The notes under the pieces were generated by a model, which saw only the letters and a list, made by a program, of their open reading frames with translations, was not told the DNA's origin and did no database searches. 64,000 nucleotides of DNA from Dyadobacter luticola (lineage in GTDB: Bacteria; Bacteroidota; Bacteroidia; Cytophagales; Spirosomataceae), in assembly GCF_005860805.1 (NCBI RefSeq), contig NZ_VCEJ01000004.1, positions 682,001 to 746,000 of the forward strand, written 5' to 3'. Shown here in pieces: positions 42,274 to 52,277 of this stretch; positions within the stretch are counted from its first letter, which is position 1, and each line of letters starts with the position of its first letter. Made by a program: the position numbers and the translations under genes.

Positions 42274-44394
42274 ATGGCACGTGATCTAAGATTAACAAGA
42301 AACATTGGTATTGCTGCGCACATTGATGCCGGTAAGACGACTACAACGGAGCGTATACTTTATTATTCAGGTGTAAGCCACAAAATTGGAGAAGTGCATG
42401 ACGGTGCTGCTACAATGGACTGGATGGAGCAGGAGCAGGAGCGTGGGATCACTATTACTTCCGCAGCGACTACTGTTAACTGGAATTATCGTAATGAAAA
42501 ATATCATATCAACATTATTGATACCCCAGGTCACGTTGACTTTACGGTTGAGGTAAATCGTTCTCTTCGCGTATTGGATGGATTGGTTTTCCTTTTCAGC
42601 GCGGTGGATGGTGTTGAGCCTCAGTCTGAAACAAACTGGCGTTTGGCTAACAACTACAATGTTGCCCGTATCGGTTTCGTAAATAAAATGGACCGTTCAG
42701 GTGCAGACTTTTTGAAAGTTTGTACGCAGGTGAAAGAAATGTTGGGAAGCTACGCAGTGCCTCTTCAATTGCCGATCGGTGCTGAAGATTCATTTAAAGG
42801 TGTAGTTGACCTGGTTAACTTCCGCGGTATTGAGTGGAATGAAGCTGATAAAGGCATGACTTTCACTGAGGTACCTATTCCTGACGATATGTTGGAAGAA
42901 GCAACTGAGTGGAGAGAGAAATTGCTTGAAGCAGTTGCTGAGTTCGACGATACGTTGATGGAGAAATATTTTGAGGATCCAAATTCTATCACGGAAGATG
43001 AAATCCTTGCAGCATTGCGTGCAGCGACTATCAGCATGAAAATTGTACCGATGGTTTGCGGATCTTCTTTCAAAAACAAAGGAGTTCAGACAATGCTTGA
43101 TTACGTGATGGCTATCCTGCCTTCACCCCTTGACCGTGAAAGCATTATCGGAACAGATCCACGTACTGGTAATGAAATCAGCCGTCAGCCGTCTGAAAAA
43201 GATCCTTTCTGTGCATTGGCATTTAAAATTGCAACTGACCCTTACGTAGGTCGTCTTTGCTTTATCAGATCTTACTCGGGTGTTCTTGAATCCGGTTCTT
43301 ATGTTTTGAATAACCGTTCAGAAAACAAAGAACGTATCTCCCGTATTTTCCAAATGCATGCGAATAAGCAAAACCAGATCGACAGACTGGAAGCTGGTGA
43401 TATTGGAGCGGTAGTTGGTTTCAAAGACATTAAAACAGGTGATACGCTTTCTGATGAAAAGAACCCAATTGTTCTGGAATCAATGGTGTTCCCTGAGCCT
43501 GTAATCGGTTATGCGATTGAGCCTAAGAAAGCGGCTGACAGTGATAACTTCTCGAAAGCTATCACTAAACTGATCGAGGAAGATCCAACTTTACAGGTTG
43601 AATCTAACGAAGAAACGGGCCAGACGATCATTAAAGGTATGGGCGAGCTTCACCTTGAAATCATCATCGACCGTATGCGTCGTGAGTTCAAGGTGGAAGT
43701 AAACCAGGGTGCTCCTCAGGTTGCATACAAAGAGATTCTTACCAAGAACTACGAACACCGCGAGGTATATAAGAAACAAACGGGTGGTCGTGGTAAATTT
43801 GCCGATATCGTTTTCGAAATCGGGCCACGTGACGACAACGAAGAAGGCAAAGAACCAAAACAAGGTTTGCAGTTTGTAAATGAAGTTGTGGGTGGTGCTA
43901 TTCCTCGTGAATTTATCGCTCCGGTTCAGAAAGGATTTGAAGCTGCGATGATCAATGGTGCATTGGCAGGTTATCCTTTGGATTCGATGAAAGTGCGTTT
44001 GTTCCACGGTTCATTCCACGATGTCGATTCAGATTCGCTGTCATTTGAACTTGCTGCTAAAATTGGTTTCAAAGAATCTGCGCGTCACGCTGGTTCTAAA
44101 TTGATGGAGCCGATTATGCACGTTGAAGTTCTCACACCTGACGAATATACAGGTCCGATCACGGGTGACTTAAACCGTCGCCGCGGAATCATGAGAGGTA
44201 TGGATTCCCGTAACGGAGCCCAGGTTATCAAAGCTGATGTACCTCTTTCTGAGTTGTTTGGATATGTGACTGACCTTCGGACAATGTCTTCCGGTCGTGC
44301 AACTGCATCTCTTACTTTTGCTTACTATGAAATCGTTCCGAACAACATTGCGGAAACTGTGATTGAAAAAGCAAAGGGTTTGGTTAAAGCGTAA
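42274..44394 (+). CDS. fusA: translation elongation factor G
   Basis: Protein of 706 residues, the GTPase that drives translocation of tRNA and mRNA on the ribosome. G1 is [19 protein letters not shown], the switch I region ends [13 protein letters not shown]3 is DTPGHVDFT and G4 is NKMDRSGAD. Domains II to V follow, with the domain IV loop near [14 protein letters not shown]. It forms its own unit between two terminators. No tuf gene follows, unlike in E. coli. Confidence 0.99.
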   Translation: MARDLRLTRNIGIAAHIDAGKTTTTERILYYSGVSHKIGEVHDGAATMDWMEQEQERGITITSAATTVNWNYRNEKYHINIIDTPGHVDFTVEVNRSLRVLDGLVFLFSAVDGVEPQSETNWRLANNYNVARIGFVNKMDRSGADFLKVCTQVKEMLGSYAVPLQLPIGAEDSFKGVVDLVNFRGIEWNEADKGMTFTEVPIPDDMLEEATEWREKLLEAVAEFDDTLMEKYFEDPNSITEDEILAALRAATISMKIVPMVCGSSFKNKGVQTMLDYVMAILPSPLDRESIIGTDPRTGNEISRQPSEKDPFCALAFKIATDPYVGRLCFIRSYSGVLESGSYVLNNRSENKERISRIFQMHANKQNQIDRLEAGDIGAVVGFKDIKTGDTLSDEKNPIVLESMVFPEPVIGYAIEPKKAADSDNFSKAITKLIEEDPTLQVESNEETGQTIIKGMGELHLEIIIDRMRREFKVEVNQGAPQVAYKEILTKNYEHREVYKKQTGGRGKFADIVFEIGPRDDNEEGKEPKQGLQFVNEVVGGAIPREFIAPVQKGFEAAMINGALAGYPLDSMKVRLFHGSFHDVDSDSLSFELAAKIGFKESARHAGSKLMEPIMHVEVLTPDEYTGPITGDLNRRRGIMRGMDSRNGAQVIKADVPLSELFGYVTDLRTMSSGRATASLTFAYYEIVPNNIAETVIEKAKGLVKA

Positions 44395-44399
44395 ATGTC

Positions 44400-44435
44400 A
44401 ATCCGTTGTCAGAGAGATCTGACAACGGATTTTTT
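44400..44435 (+). terminator. strong hairpin terminator after fusA
   Basis: Perfect 13-bp stem AATCCGTTGTCAG (44400-44412) and complement (44419-44431), 6-base loop, followed by a run of six T. It begins 5 bp after the fusA stop. Confidence 0.92.
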
Positions 44436-44497
44436 ATAGATATAAGTCAGTGAAGTAAATGGTTCTTTCGCTGATGGATGTTCGAAAGTCTTCGAGC

Positions 44498-44505
44498 TAT
44501 TTTTC
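44498..44505 (+). promoter_or_regulatory. candidate promoter box of rpsJ
   Basis: TATTTTTC at 44498-44505 matches TAnnTTTG at seven of eight positions and lies 23 bp before the rpsJ ATG. The -33 element is not clear. A promoter is expected here because strong terminators lie on both sides of rpsJ. Confidence 0.4.
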
Positions 44506-44528
44506 TGAACCGGAAACAAACAATACTC

Positions 44529-44834
44529 ATGAATCAAAAAATTCGTATTAAACTTCGGTCTTTCGACCACAATCTGGTTGACAAGTCAGCCGAGAAAATC
44601 GTGAAGGCGGTGAAGGCTACGGGAGCAGTAGTTAGTGGTCCAATTCCTTTGCCAACCAAGACTGAGAAATTTACAGTACTTCGTTCTCCACACGTAAATA
44701 AGAAGTCCCGGGAGCAATTCCAGCTTTGTACTTACAAACGTCTGGTTGACATTTTCTCTACAAGCGCTAAGACAGTTGACGCGCTGATGAAACTGGAACT
44801 TCCTAGCGGAGTTGACGTAGAAATCAAAGTATAG
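44529..44834 (+). CDS. rpsJ: 30S ribosomal protein S10 (transcription factor NusE)
   Basis: Protein of 101 residues from ATG 44529 ([20 protein letters not shown]); the longer frame to 44478 adds a non-conserved stretch. S10 is part of the 30S head and, as NusE, links ribosomes to transcription through NusG/Nus[29 protein letters not shown] is the conserved loop. It is flanked by the fusA terminator and by another at 44966-44996, so it appears to be transcribed alone. Confidence 0.98.
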   Translation: MNQKIRIKLRSFDHNLVDKSAEKIVKAVKATGAVVSGPIPLPTKTEKFTVLRSPHVNKKSREQFQLCTYKRLVDIFSTSAKTVDALMKLELPSGVDVEIKV

Positions 44835-44965
44835 TCATAAGGGTTTATTTAGTTAAACCAAAAAAATATACGGGTGAAGGTCCATTTCCGGAAACCACAT
44901 CTGAACTCAAAGAAAGCCGTTTGTTGGTGTGGTTTACATGCCTTAATGATGGTTCTCAAAAACTG

Positions 44966-44996
44966 AGGTCAGATGTTCATTCATCTGACCTTTTTT
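44966..44996 (+). terminator. hairpin terminator between rpsJ and rplC
   Basis: Perfect 10-bp stem AGGTCAGATG (44966-44975) and complement (44982-44991), 6-base loop, with six T at 44991-44996. It separates rpsJ from the rest of the S10 operon. Confidence 0.9.
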
Positions 44997-45029
44997 GCTG
45001 ATTATCAGCGAGAAATATTTTAATACTGC

Positions 45030-45060
45030 TTGGATACTAAAATTCAGTTTTTTACCTTTG
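45030..45060 (+). promoter_or_regulatory. promoter of the rplC (S10-spc) operon
   Basis: TTG at 45030-45032, a 20-bp spacer and TACCTTTG at 45053-45060, then GCAGTCCGTTTTAA. The leader to the rplC ATG (45112) is about 45 bases. Confidence 0.75.
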
Positions 45061-45111
45061 CAGTCCGTTTTAAAGAATAAGGGTTTTACCTGCTAATTTT
45101 AATTTCAAAAC

Positions 45112-45732
45112 ATGTCTGGTTTAATTGGTAAGAAAATCGGAATGACTAGTTTGTACAATGCTGACGGGCAGGCTCTGGCATGTACTGTGATCCAAGCTGG
45201 TCCTTGTGTTGTTACACAAGTTAGGTCCGAAGAGAAGGATGGCTATAAGGCTATTCAGTTAGGTTTTGGTGAGAAGAAAGAAAAAAATTCTACCCAGCCT
45301 ATGATTGGTCACTTCAAAAAAGCCAACACGACTCCCAAACAAAAATTGGTTGAGTTCAAGGAATTTGTAGTGGAACATGAACTTGGTACTTCATTGTCCG
45401 TTCAGGACATCTTTGAAGAAGGTGAGTTTGTTGACGTAGTAGGTTCTGCAAAAGGCCGCGGTTTTCAAGGTGTTGTAAAACGTCATGGATTCGGTGGTGT
45501 TGGTGGCCAGACGCACGGTCAGCATAACAGAGCCCGTCACCCAGGTTCGATTGGTGCTTGTTCATTTCCATCACGTGTTTTCAAAGGAATCCGCATGGGT
45601 GGACGTATGGGCAACAATCGTGTAAAGATTCAGAATTTGCGTATTCTGAAAGTGATACCTGAGCAAAATCTTTTGGTTGTAAGTGGCTCAGTACCGGGTG
45701 CAAAGAATTCATTTCTAATCATTGAGAAATAG
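45112..45732 (+). CDS. rplC: 50S ribosomal protein L3
   Basis: Protein of 206 residues that binds near the 3' end of 23S rRNA and reaches the peptidyl-transferase centre. [14 protein letters not shown] and [26 protein letters not shown], whose glutamine is the usual methylation site, are conserved. It opens a tightly packed operon under its own promoter; rplD follows after 5 bp. Confidence 0.99.
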   Translation: MSGLIGKKIGMTSLYNADGQALACTVIQAGPCVVTQVRSEEKDGYKAIQLGFGEKKEKNSTQPMIGHFKKANTTPKQKLVEFKEFVVEHELGTSLSVQDIFEEGEFVDVVGSAKGRGFQGVVKRHGFGGVGGQTHGQHNRARHPGSIGACSFPSRVFKGIRMGGRMGNNRVKIQNLRILKVIPEQNLLVVSGSVPGAKNSFLIIEK

Positions 45733-45737
45733 TACTA

Positions 45738-46367
45738 ATGGAACTGTCCGTATTAAATATAAAAGGAGAAGATACCGGCAAGAAGGTAAGTGTGTCTGAG
45801 GAAATCTTCGGCATCGAACCTAACACGCATGCGATCTATCTCGATGTAAAGCTGTATCTGGCTAACCAACGTCAGGGTACACACAAGTCTAAAGAACGTG
45901 CAGAAGTTAACCGCTCTACCCGCAAGATCAAGCGTCAAAAGGGAACAGGTGGTGCTCGTGCAGGAAGTATGAAATCACCTGTATTTGTAGGTGGTGGACG
46001 TATTTTCGGTCCAAGACCTCGGGACTACGGTTTCAAGGTTAACAAAAAAGTAAAAGCATTGGCTCGTAAGTCTGCTTTTTCTGCCAAGGCACAATCCGAT
46101 GCCATTTCAGTTTTGGAAGCATTCACATTTGATGCGCCTAAAACTAAATCATATCTGAATGTATTGAATTCCCTTTCATTGACTAACACAAAAACATTGT
46201 TGATCCTTCCTGCGATTGACAGCAATGTGTACCTGTCAAGCCGCAACATTCCAAAAGCGAAGGTTGCCACTGTGGATTCGGTTAATACCTACGATTTGAT
46301 GTATGCAGACCGTCTTTTAATAAGTGAATCTGCGCTGTCTATTTTGGAAACCCAATTGAACAAATAA
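45738..46367 (+). CDS. rplD: 50S ribosomal protein L4
   Basis: Protein of 209 residues. The extended loop that lines the exit tunnel is present ([35 protein letters not shown]), the region where macrolide-resistance changes arise in other bacteria. In E. coli L4 represses its own operon; whether it does here is unknown because rpsJ, the usual leader gene, is separate. rplW starts 1 bp after the stop. Confidence 0.99.
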   Translation: MELSVLNIKGEDTGKKVSVSEEIFGIEPNTHAIYLDVKLYLANQRQGTHKSKERAEVNRSTRKIKRQKGTGGARAGSMKSPVFVGGGRIFGPRPRDYGFKVNKKVKALARKSAFSAKAQSDAISVLEAFTFDAPKTKSYLNVLNSLSLTNTKTLLILPAIDSNVYLSSRNIPKAKVATVDSVNTYDLMYADRLLISESALSILETQLNK

Positions 46368-46368
46368 C

Positions 46369-46656
46369 ATGAGTGTACTGAAACGTCCGATTATAACTGA
46401 AAAGGTAACGGCTCAGGGTGGTCAAGGAAAATACGCTTTTGAAGTTGCTCTTACTGCTAATAAGGTAGAGATCAAAAAAGCTATTGAGAAACTGTTCGGG
46501 GTTACCGTAGAAAGCGTTCACACAATGCGCAGCATTGGAAAAAGCAAATCTCGCACATCGGGAGGAAAATTTGTAAGTGGAAAAACGTCAACCATTAAGA
46601 AAGCTATCATTACGGTAGCCGAAGGCGAGATCATCGATATCTACGGTGAAGCATAA
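46369..46656 (+). CDS. rplW: 50S ribosomal protein L23
   Basis: Protein of 95 residues at the tunnel exit, docking site for trigger factor and SRP. LKRPIITEKVTAQGGQGKYAFEVALTANKVEIKKAIEKLFGV is the family start and core, and VNTMRSIGK-like HTMRSIGKSKSRTSG ends the loop. Normal length, within the rplC operon. Confidence 0.99.
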   Translation: MSVLKRPIITEKVTAQGGQGKYAFEVALTANKVEIKKAIEKLFGVTVESVHTMRSIGKSKSRTSGGKFVSGKTSTIKKAIITVAEGEIIDIYGEA

Positions 46657-46695
46657 TAGTTGAGCGATTCAAAATCTTTGACGAGTTAATAGCAA

Positions 46696-47520
46696 ATGGC
46701 AGTTAAAAAATTAAAACCGACAAGTGCTGGTCAGCGTTTCCGCTCGGCTCCTACGTTTGAGGAGATCACCGCTGCGAAACCTGAGAAAAGTCTTCTGGAA
46801 ACCATCAAGAGAACAGGTGGTCGTAATAGCCAGGGACACATGACCATGCGATATATTGGTGGCGGGCATAAAAGAAAATATCGTGTTATCGATTTCAAAA
46901 GAAATCGTTTCGATTCGCCGGCTACTGTTCTTACCATTGAATATGACCCAAACCGTTCGGCGCGCATTGCGTTGATCCAGTTTGCGGACGATGAAAAAAG
47001 ATACATCATTGCTCCAAACGGGCTGAAAGTTGGACAAGTAATCGTTTCCGGAAATTCGGTAGCACCGGAAGTTGGAAATGCGCTTCCTCTAAGTGCAATG
47101 CCGGTCGGTACAATTGTACACAACATTGAGCTTACACCAGGCAAAGGTGGTCAGTTTGCCCGCAGCGCGGGAGCTTATGCTCAGCTTGTAGCACGTGAAG
47201 GCAAATATGCAGTTCTGAAAATGCCATCTGGTGAAATGCGAATGATCCTTTCAACTTGTATCGCTACGGTTGGAACGGTTTCTAATGCAAGCCACATGAA
47301 TGTAGCATTAGGAAAAGCGGGTCGCAGAAGATGGTTGGGACGTCGTCCACGCGTTCGTGGTGTTGCCATGAACCCAGTCGATCACCCAATGGGTGGTGGT
47401 GAGGGCCGCTCGTCCGGAGGTCAGCCTCGTTCTAGAAACGGCCAGTTTGCGAAAGGTTTGAAAACCCGTGACCGCAACAAGCATTCTGAGAAATTGATTA
47501 TAAGCCGTCGTAAAAAATAA
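46696..47520 (+). CDS. rplB: 50S ribosomal protein L2
   Basis: Protein of 274 residues needed for subunit joining and peptidyl-transferase activity. The C-terminal [26 protein letters not shown] contains the conserved functional histidine region, and [13 protein letters not shown] marks the N-terminal domain. Normal length; 39 bp after rplW and 9 bp before rpsS. Confidence 0.99.
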   Translation: MAVKKLKPTSAGQRFRSAPTFEEITAAKPEKSLLETIKRTGGRNSQGHMTMRYIGGGHKRKYRVIDFKRNRFDSPATVLTIEYDPNRSARIALIQFADDEKRYIIAPNGLKVGQVIVSGNSVAPEVGNALPLSAMPVGTIVHNIELTPGKGGQFARSAGAYAQLVAREGKYAVLKMPSGEMRMILSTCIATVGTVSNASHMNVALGKAGRRRWLGRRPRVRGVAMNPVDHPMGGGEGRSSGGQPRSRNGQFAKGLKTRDRNKHSEKLIISRRKK

Positions 47521-47529
47521 TAGTATAAC

Positions 47530-47808
47530 ATGGCACGCTCATTAAAAAAAGGACCATATATCGACTTCCGTCTTGAAAACAAAGTCACTGTGATGAACAG
47601 TGCGGCGCGTAAGTCAGTTATCAAGACCTGGTCACGACGTTCAATGATATCGCCTGATTTTATCGGGCACACGTTTGCAGTTCACAACGGGAATAAGTTC
47701 ATCCCGGTTTATGTAACTGAAAACATGGTAGGACACAAGCTGGGAGAGTTTTCTCCAACGCGCAACTTCCGTGGCCACACCGCAAAAAAGGATAAAGGTA
47801 GAAAATAA
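47530..47808 (+). CDS. rpsS: 30S ribosomal protein S19
   Basis: Protein of 92 residues of the 30S head that pairs with S13. [41 protein letters not shown] and [15 protein letters not shown] are conserved. Lies 51 bp before rplV in the rplC operon. Confidence 0.99.
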   Translation: MARSLKKGPYIDFRLENKVTVMNSAARKSVIKTWSRRSMISPDFIGHTFAVHNGNKFIPVYVTENMVGHKLGEFSPTRNFRGHTAKKDKGRK

Positions 47809-47859
47809 TTATTCGACGATAGCTGGTTCTGAAAGGAACGAGCCTATTTCTGAAAGAAC

Positions 47860-48249
47860 ATGGAAGCAAGAGCTATATTAAAAGATGTGCCTACCTCTCC
47901 TCGCAAGATGAGATTAGTAGCCGACATGATTCGCGGACAAAAGGTCAGCAAAGCGTTGGCACTTTTAAAATTTCAACCAAGAGCATCTTCACCTGTATTG
48001 CACAAAGTTTTACTTTCTGCGGTAGCCAACTGGCAACAGTTGAATGAGGACGCAAAATTGGAAGACGCTGATCTTATCGTAAAGACCGTATTCATTGACG
48101 GTGGCCGTATGTTGAAGCGCCTACGCCCTGCACCCCAGGGAAGAGCACACAGAATTCGCAAGCGTTCTAATCACATCACAATCGTGATTGATGATGCAGC
48201 AGCTTCGGCTTCGGAGGTAGATAAGGAAGCAGTAATCACCGAATCATAA
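47860..48249 (+). CDS. rplV: 50S ribosomal protein L22
   Basis: Protein of 129 residues with a long beta hairpin in the exit tunnel. PTSPRKMRLVADMIRGQKVSKALALL opens the domain and GRMLKRLRPAPQGRAHRIRKRSNHITI forms the hairpin. A short acidic tail follows. 19 bp before rpsC. Confidence 0.99.
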   Translation: MEARAILKDVPTSPRKMRLVADMIRGQKVSKALALLKFQPRASSPVLHKVLLSAVANWQQLNEDAKLEDADLIVKTVFIDGGRMLKRLRPAPQGRAHRIRKRSNHITIVIDDAAASASEVDKEAVITES

Positions 48250-48268
48250 GTAAAACGATCTATATCGA

Positions 48269-49111
48269 ATGGGACAAAAGGTAAATCCTATAGGTCTGAG
48301 ACTAGGAATTGTTAGAGGCTGGGAGTCAAGCTGGTATGGAGGAAAAGACTTCTCTGATAAATTAGTTGAAGACGAAAAAATCCGTAACTACATTAAAGCA
48401 CGTATCCCAAAAGGATCTATTTCTAAAGTAGTTATTGAGCGTACATTGAAACGTATCACTTTGACCATCCACACTGCCCGTCCAGGGATTGTAATTGGAA
48501 AAGGTGGTAGCGAAGTTGATAAAATTAAGGAAGAGCTTAAAAAGATCACAGGCAAGGATGTTCAGATTAATATCTACGAAATCAAACGCCCTGAGATCGA
48601 CGCGAAATTGGTTGGCGAAGCTATCGCTCAACAATTGCAAGCTCGTATCTCTTACCGTCGTGCTATGAAGCAATCAATCGCTTCGGCTATGCGTGTAGGA
48701 ACACAAGGTATCAAAATTCGTCTTGCGGGACGTTTGGGTGGAGCTGAAATGGCCCGTACAGAAGAGTACAAAGAGGGTCGTATTCCTCTTCACACATTGC
48801 GTGCTGACATTGACTATGCAATTTCGGAAGCCCAGACTATCTATGGTAAAATAGGTATCAAGGTTTGGATCTTCAAAGGAGAGCTTTACGGAAAGCGTGA
48901 TTTGACTCCTGCAGCAGCAACAGCAGCAGCAGACAGAGCGGATCGCAGTACCGGAGGCGGCAATGATCGTGGCGGAAATGATCGCGGCAGAGACAGAAGA
49001 GGCGGCAGAGGAAATGAAGGTGGCGGAGCACCTCGCGGAGAAGGCGGTGGTGGTGATGCAGATCGTCGCAAGAGGAATAATAACAGTAATAACAAGAATA
49101 AGAAGAAGTAA
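48269..49111 (+). CDS. rpsC: 30S ribosomal protein S3 with glycine/arginine-rich tail
   Basis: Protein of 280 residues, about 45-70 longer than usual. The conserved part (about 1-215) has the KH domain motif [20 protein letters not shown] and the C-terminal S3 domain [27 protein letters not shown]. From about residue 222 a low-complexity tail rich in Gly, Arg, Asp and Asn follows ([19 protein letters not shown], then a poly-Asn/Lys end). S3 binds mRNA at the entry site and has helicase activity with S4. The tail has an RNA-binding RGG-like look; its role is unknown. Confidence 0.98.
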   Translation: MGQKVNPIGLRLGIVRGWESSWYGGKDFSDKLVEDEKIRNYIKARIPKGSISKVVIERTLKRITLTIHTARPGIVIGKGGSEVDKIKEELKKITGKDVQINIYEIKRPEIDAKLVGEAIAQQLQARISYRRAMKQSIASAMRVGTQGIKIRLAGRLGGAEMARTEEYKEGRIPLHTLRADIDYAISEAQTIYGKIGIKVWIFKGELYGKRDLTPAAATAAADRADRSTGGGNDRGGNDRGRDRRGGRGNEGGGAPRGEGGGGDADRRKRNNNSNNKNKKK

Positions 49112-49152
49112 TCAGACATTTTCCGGTTTTACCGGTTCAAATAGATTAGATC

Positions 49153-49578
49153 ATGTTACAGCCGAAAAGGACAAAATTTCGCAAGCAACAAAAGGGAAAG
49201 GGATCGTACAACGGTTTGGCTACTCGCGGACATGAGATCGCTTTTGGATCGTTTGCTATTAAAGCGCTCGAACCAGGTTGGTTGACTGCACGACAAATTG
49301 AAGCTGCCCGTATCTCCGTTACCCGTGCTATGAAACGTGAAGGGCAAGTTTGGATCCGCATTTTTCCAGACAAACCTATCACTAAAAAGCCTGCTGAGGT
49401 TCGTATGGGTAAAGGAAAAGGTGCCCCTGAATATTGGGTCGCACCGGTTAAACCAGGTACCATCATTTTTGAGGCAACTGGTGTTGAGCTCGATACTGCA
49501 AATGAGGCGTTGCGTTTGGCTGCACAAAAACTGCCAATTAAAACGAAGTTCGTGGTACGTCGGGATTATCAGGAATAG
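49153..49578 (+). CDS. rplP: 50S ribosomal protein L16
   Basis: Protein of 141 residues near the A site of the 50S subunit. [54 protein letters not shown] is the family N-terminus in plain form, and [20 protein letters not shown] the conserved centre. 41 bp after rpsC and 41 bp before rpmC. Confidence 0.99.
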   Translation: MLQPKRTKFRKQQKGKGSYNGLATRGHEIAFGSFAIKALEPGWLTARQIEAARISVTRAMKREGQVWIRIFPDKPITKKPAEVRMGKGKGAPEYWVAPVKPGTIIFEATGVELDTANEALRLAAQKLPIKTKFVVRRDYQE

Positions 49579-49619
49579 GGTTAACCCCACCGTATTAAGA
49601 ACACTAATTATTTAAAGCA

Positions 49620-49814
49620 ATGACTAGTAAAGAAATAAAGGATCTTTCGCAAGATCAGCTTAAAGAGCAGATCTCCCAAGAGAGAGAGCGCCTACTCCGG
49701 TTGAAATTTGCGCATGCGATTTCTCCGATTGAGAACCCCCTGCGTATTCGCGCCTCACGTAAGGAAATTGCAAGACTCTTAACCGAACTGTCGGCTAAAT
49801 CTAACCAGCAGTAA
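49620..49814 (+). CDS. rpmC: 50S ribosomal protein L29
   Basis: Protein of 64 residues, a helical hairpin at the exit site. TSKEIKDLSQDQLKEQISQERERLLRLKFAHAISPIENPLRIRASRKEIARLLTEL matches the family layout. 15 bp before rpsQ. Confidence 0.98.
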   Translation: MTSKEIKDLSQDQLKEQISQERERLLRLKFAHAISPIENPLRIRASRKEIARLLTELSAKSNQQ

Positions 49815-49829
49815 ATCAGTTTAGAAATT

Positions 49830-50093
49830 ATGGAGGCAACAGAAAGAAATTTACGTAAAGAAAGGATAGGCAAAGTAGTGAGCAACAAAATGGAGAAATC
49901 CTGTGTGATCACTGTTGAGCGTAAAGTAAAGCATGCCAAGTATGGTAAGTTTATGACTAAAACTACCAAACTGATGGTGCATGATGAGACAAACCAGGTC
50001 GGTATCGGTGATACGATCAAGGTGATGGAGACTCGTCCGCTTAGCAAAAATAAGCGTTGGAGATTAGTAGAAATCCTTGAAAGAGCTAAGTAA
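49830..50093 (+). CDS. rpsQ: 30S ribosomal protein S17
   Basis: Protein of 87 residues of the OB fold that binds 16S rRNA early. [34 protein letters not shown] and [22 protein letters not shown] are conserved. Its stop is 2 bp before the rplN start. Confidence 0.99.
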   Translation: MEATERNLRKERIGKVVSNKMEKSCVITVERKVKHAKYGKFMTKTTKLMVHDETNQVGIGDTIKVMETRPLSKNKRWRLVEILERAK

Positions 50094-50095
50094 TC

Positions 50096-50464
50096 ATGGT
50101 ACAACAAGAATCAAGACTGTCAGTAGCAGATAACAGCGGAGCGAAAGAAGTACTCGTGATCCGGGTGCTTGGTGGAACAGGAAAGCGTTATGCCTCAGTT
50201 GGCGATAAGATCGTCGTAACAGTAAAGGCTGCTTTATCTTCGAGCAATATGAAGAAAGGTACGGTTTCAAAAGCCGTAGTGGTGCGCACGAAAAAAGAAG
50301 TGAGACGTAAAGATGGTACATACATCAGATTTGAAGATAATGCTGCGGTGTTATTGAACAATAATGATGAGCCAAGGGGCACGCGGATCTTCGGCCCTGT
50401 TGCAAGGGAATTGCGTGAGAAGCAATTTATGAAGATCGTTTCTCTGGCACCGGAAGTGTTGTAA
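50096..50464 (+). CDS. rplN: 50S ribosomal protein L14
   Basis: Protein of 122 residues at the subunit interface. [54 protein letters not shown] and [14 protein letters not shown] are the family motifs. Normal length; 45 bp before rplX. Confidence 0.99.
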   Translation: MVQQESRLSVADNSGAKEVLVIRVLGGTGKRYASVGDKIVVTVKAALSSSNMKKGTVSKAVVVRTKKEVRRKDGTYIRFEDNAAVLLNNNDEPRGTRIFGPVARELREKQFMKIVSLAPEVL

Positions 50465-50509
50465 GAAATCGATCACTGTATTTCTTTAAACTGTTAAGAA
50501 AATACCTCA

Positions 50510-50851
50510 ATGGAAAGTTCAAATAAAAAGGCACCTGCAAAATTACATATTCGCAAAGGAGATACCGTAAAGGTGATTTCTGGAAACGCGAAAGGTGAAT
50601 CCGGTGTAATCAAGAAGGTACTTGTAGAAAAATTAAGAGCTACTGTGGAAGGTGTTAACATGATCACAAAACATGTTAAGCCAAATGCACAAAACCCACA
50701 AGGTAGCATTGAGAAGCGCGAAGGAGCCATTCACATCAGCAATCTGATGGTGGTTGATCCTAAGACTGGCGAAGCAACCAGAACAGGTCGCAAAGCAAAT
50801 GACAAAGGTAAGTTGCAGCGTTTCGCGAAAAAGTCAGGTAACTTATTGTAA
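50510..50851 (+). CDS. rplX: 50S ribosomal protein L24
   Basis: Protein of 113 residues, an assembly-initiating protein with a KOW motif ([26 protein letters not shown]). [38 protein letters not shown] is conserved. 70 bp before rplE. Confidence 0.99.
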   Translation: MESSNKKAPAKLHIRKGDTVKVISGNAKGESGVIKKVLVEKLRATVEGVNMITKHVKPNAQNPQGSIEKREGAIHISNLMVVDPKTGEATRTGRKANDKGKLQRFAKKSGNLL

Positions 50852-50921
50852 TCCTGATTTCGTTAAAGTTAGTTATCAAATAATGCGTGTGGGTCGGCAA
50901 TCCACCTAACTGTTTAGAAAA

Positions 50922-51476
50922 ATGGCACAGCCAAGATTAAAAGAAAAATACGTAAAGGAAGTTGTAGAGCAGCTGAAAGGTAAATTTCAGTATAAGTCTA
51001 GCATGCAGGTTCCCCGTTTGACCAAGATTGTGATCAATAAGGGAATCGGTGCAGCAGTAGCTGACAAAAAACTGGTAGATGTTGGAGTTGAAGAACTCAG
51101 TTTGATCACCGGCCAGAAAGCGGTTGCTACCATTTCTAAAAAGGCGGTTTCGAACTTCAAGTTGAGAGAGAACATGCCAATCGGCGCAAAGGTTACTTTG
51201 AGAGGCGATCGCATGTATGAATTCCTCGACAGATTGACAACTATTGCGATGCCTCGGGTTAGAGACTTCAAAGGTATCAGCGACAAAGGTTTTGATGGAC
51301 GTGGAAATTACACATTTGGTGTAAAAGAGCAGATTATCTTCCCTGAGATCAGTATTGAAAAAGTGAATAAGATCACTGGGATGGATATCACGTTTGTGAC
51401 TTCGAGCAATTCTGATGAAGAAAGTTATGAGCTGCTGAAAGCACTTGGAATGCCTTTCACCAACGCGAATAAATAA
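50922..51476 (+). CDS. rplE: 50S ribosomal protein L5
   Basis: Protein of 184 residues that binds 5S rRNA and contacts P-site t[25 protein letters not shown], the [33 protein letters not shown] run and [15 protein letters not shown] are characteristic. Normal length; 34 bp before rpsN. Confidence 0.99.
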   Translation: MAQPRLKEKYVKEVVEQLKGKFQYKSSMQVPRLTKIVINKGIGAAVADKKLVDVGVEELSLITGQKAVATISKKAVSNFKLRENMPIGAKVTLRGDRMYEFLDRLTTIAMPRVRDFKGISDKGFDGRGNYTFGVKEQIIFPEISIEKVNKITGMDITFVTSSNSDEESYELLKALGMPFTNANK

Positions 51477-51510
51477 GGATAATACCTAATACTAAGATTA
51501 TTTACCGACA

Positions 51511-51780
51511 ATGGCAAAAGAATCAGTTAAAGCAAGAGAGAGAAAAAGACAAGAGCTAGTAGCCAAGTACGCCGACAAGCGTAAGAAGCTGAAAGCAGCT
51601 GAGGATTGGGTGGGTCTTGACAAATTACCTCGCAACTCTTCTCCTGTCCGCCTTCACAACCGGTGCAAGATCACGGGAAGGCCTCGTGGGTATATGAGGA
51701 AATTTGGAATTTCCAGAGTTCTTTTCCGCGACATGGCCTCTGATGGAAAAATCCCTGGGGTCACAAAATCAAGTTGGTAA
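51511..51780 (+). CDS. rpsN: 30S ribosomal protein S14
   Basis: Protein of 89 residues of the long form. The zinc-finger cysteine pairs of the short form are missing ([22 protein letters not shown] keeps a single Cys), so it should not bind zinc. [25 protein letters not shown] opens it. 77 bp with an internal promoter separate it from rpsH. Confidence 0.98.
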   Translation: MAKESVKARERKRQELVAKYADKRKKLKAAEDWVGLDKLPRNSSPVRLHNRCKITGRPRGYMRKFGISRVLFRDMASDGKIPGVTKSSW

Positions 51781-51786
51781 GAATAC

Positions 51787-51817
51787 TTTCAATTCTGATT
51801 TCAATTACTTAACTTTG
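51787..51817 (+). promoter_or_regulatory. internal promoter before rpsH
   Basis: TAACTTTG at 51810-51817 is an exact TAnnTTTG match, with TTTC at 51787-51790 as an imperfect upstream element (19-bp spacer). The bases that follow, GCACTCCCGTTTTAA, closely resemble those after the rplC promoter. It would start a second transcript inside the spc region about 35 bases before rpsH. Confidence 0.65.
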
Positions 51818-51857
51818 CACTCCCGTTTTAAGGGGGTGTTTAAACCAGGCATAAAAA

Positions 51858-52256
51858 ATGTTAACGGATCCCATAGCAGACTATCTGACGAGACTCAGAA
51901 ACGCTATCAAAGCGAAGCACCGGGTTGTTGAGATACCTGCATCCAACATAAAGAGAGAAATTACAAAAGTACTTTTTGACAAAGGATATATTCAAAGTTA
52001 CAAGTTTGACGAGGTTGGTCCTCAGGGAACAATTAAAATTGCTTTGAAATATAACCCTGTCACAAAGCAATCTGCAATTGTGAAATTGGAGAGAATTAGT
52101 AAGCCAGGACTACGTAAATATTCAGGTTCAACCACATTGCCACGAGTTTTAGGTGGTTTGGGAACAGTGATTATTTCTACATCAAAAGGTGTGATGACTG
52201 ATAAGGAGGCCAAAACGCTGAATGTTGGTGGCGAAGTGTTGTGTTTCGTGTATTAA
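51858..52256 (+). CDS. rpsH: 30S ribosomal protein S8
   Basis: Protein of 132 residues, an assembly protein that binds helix 21 of 16S rRNA; in E. coli it represses the spc operon. DPIADYLTRLRNAIKAKHRVVEIPAS opens it and TLPRVLGGLGTVIISTSKGVMTDKEAKTLNVGGEVLCFVY ends it. It has its own promoter here. 21 bp before rplF. Confidence 0.99.
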   Translation: MLTDPIADYLTRLRNAIKAKHRVVEIPASNIKREITKVLFDKGYIQSYKFDEVGPQGTIKIALKYNPVTKQSAIVKLERISKPGLRKYSGSTTLPRVLGGLGTVIISTSKGVMTDKEAKTLNVGGEVLCFVY

Positions 52257-52277
52257 TATTTTAAAGTTATTCAGGAA

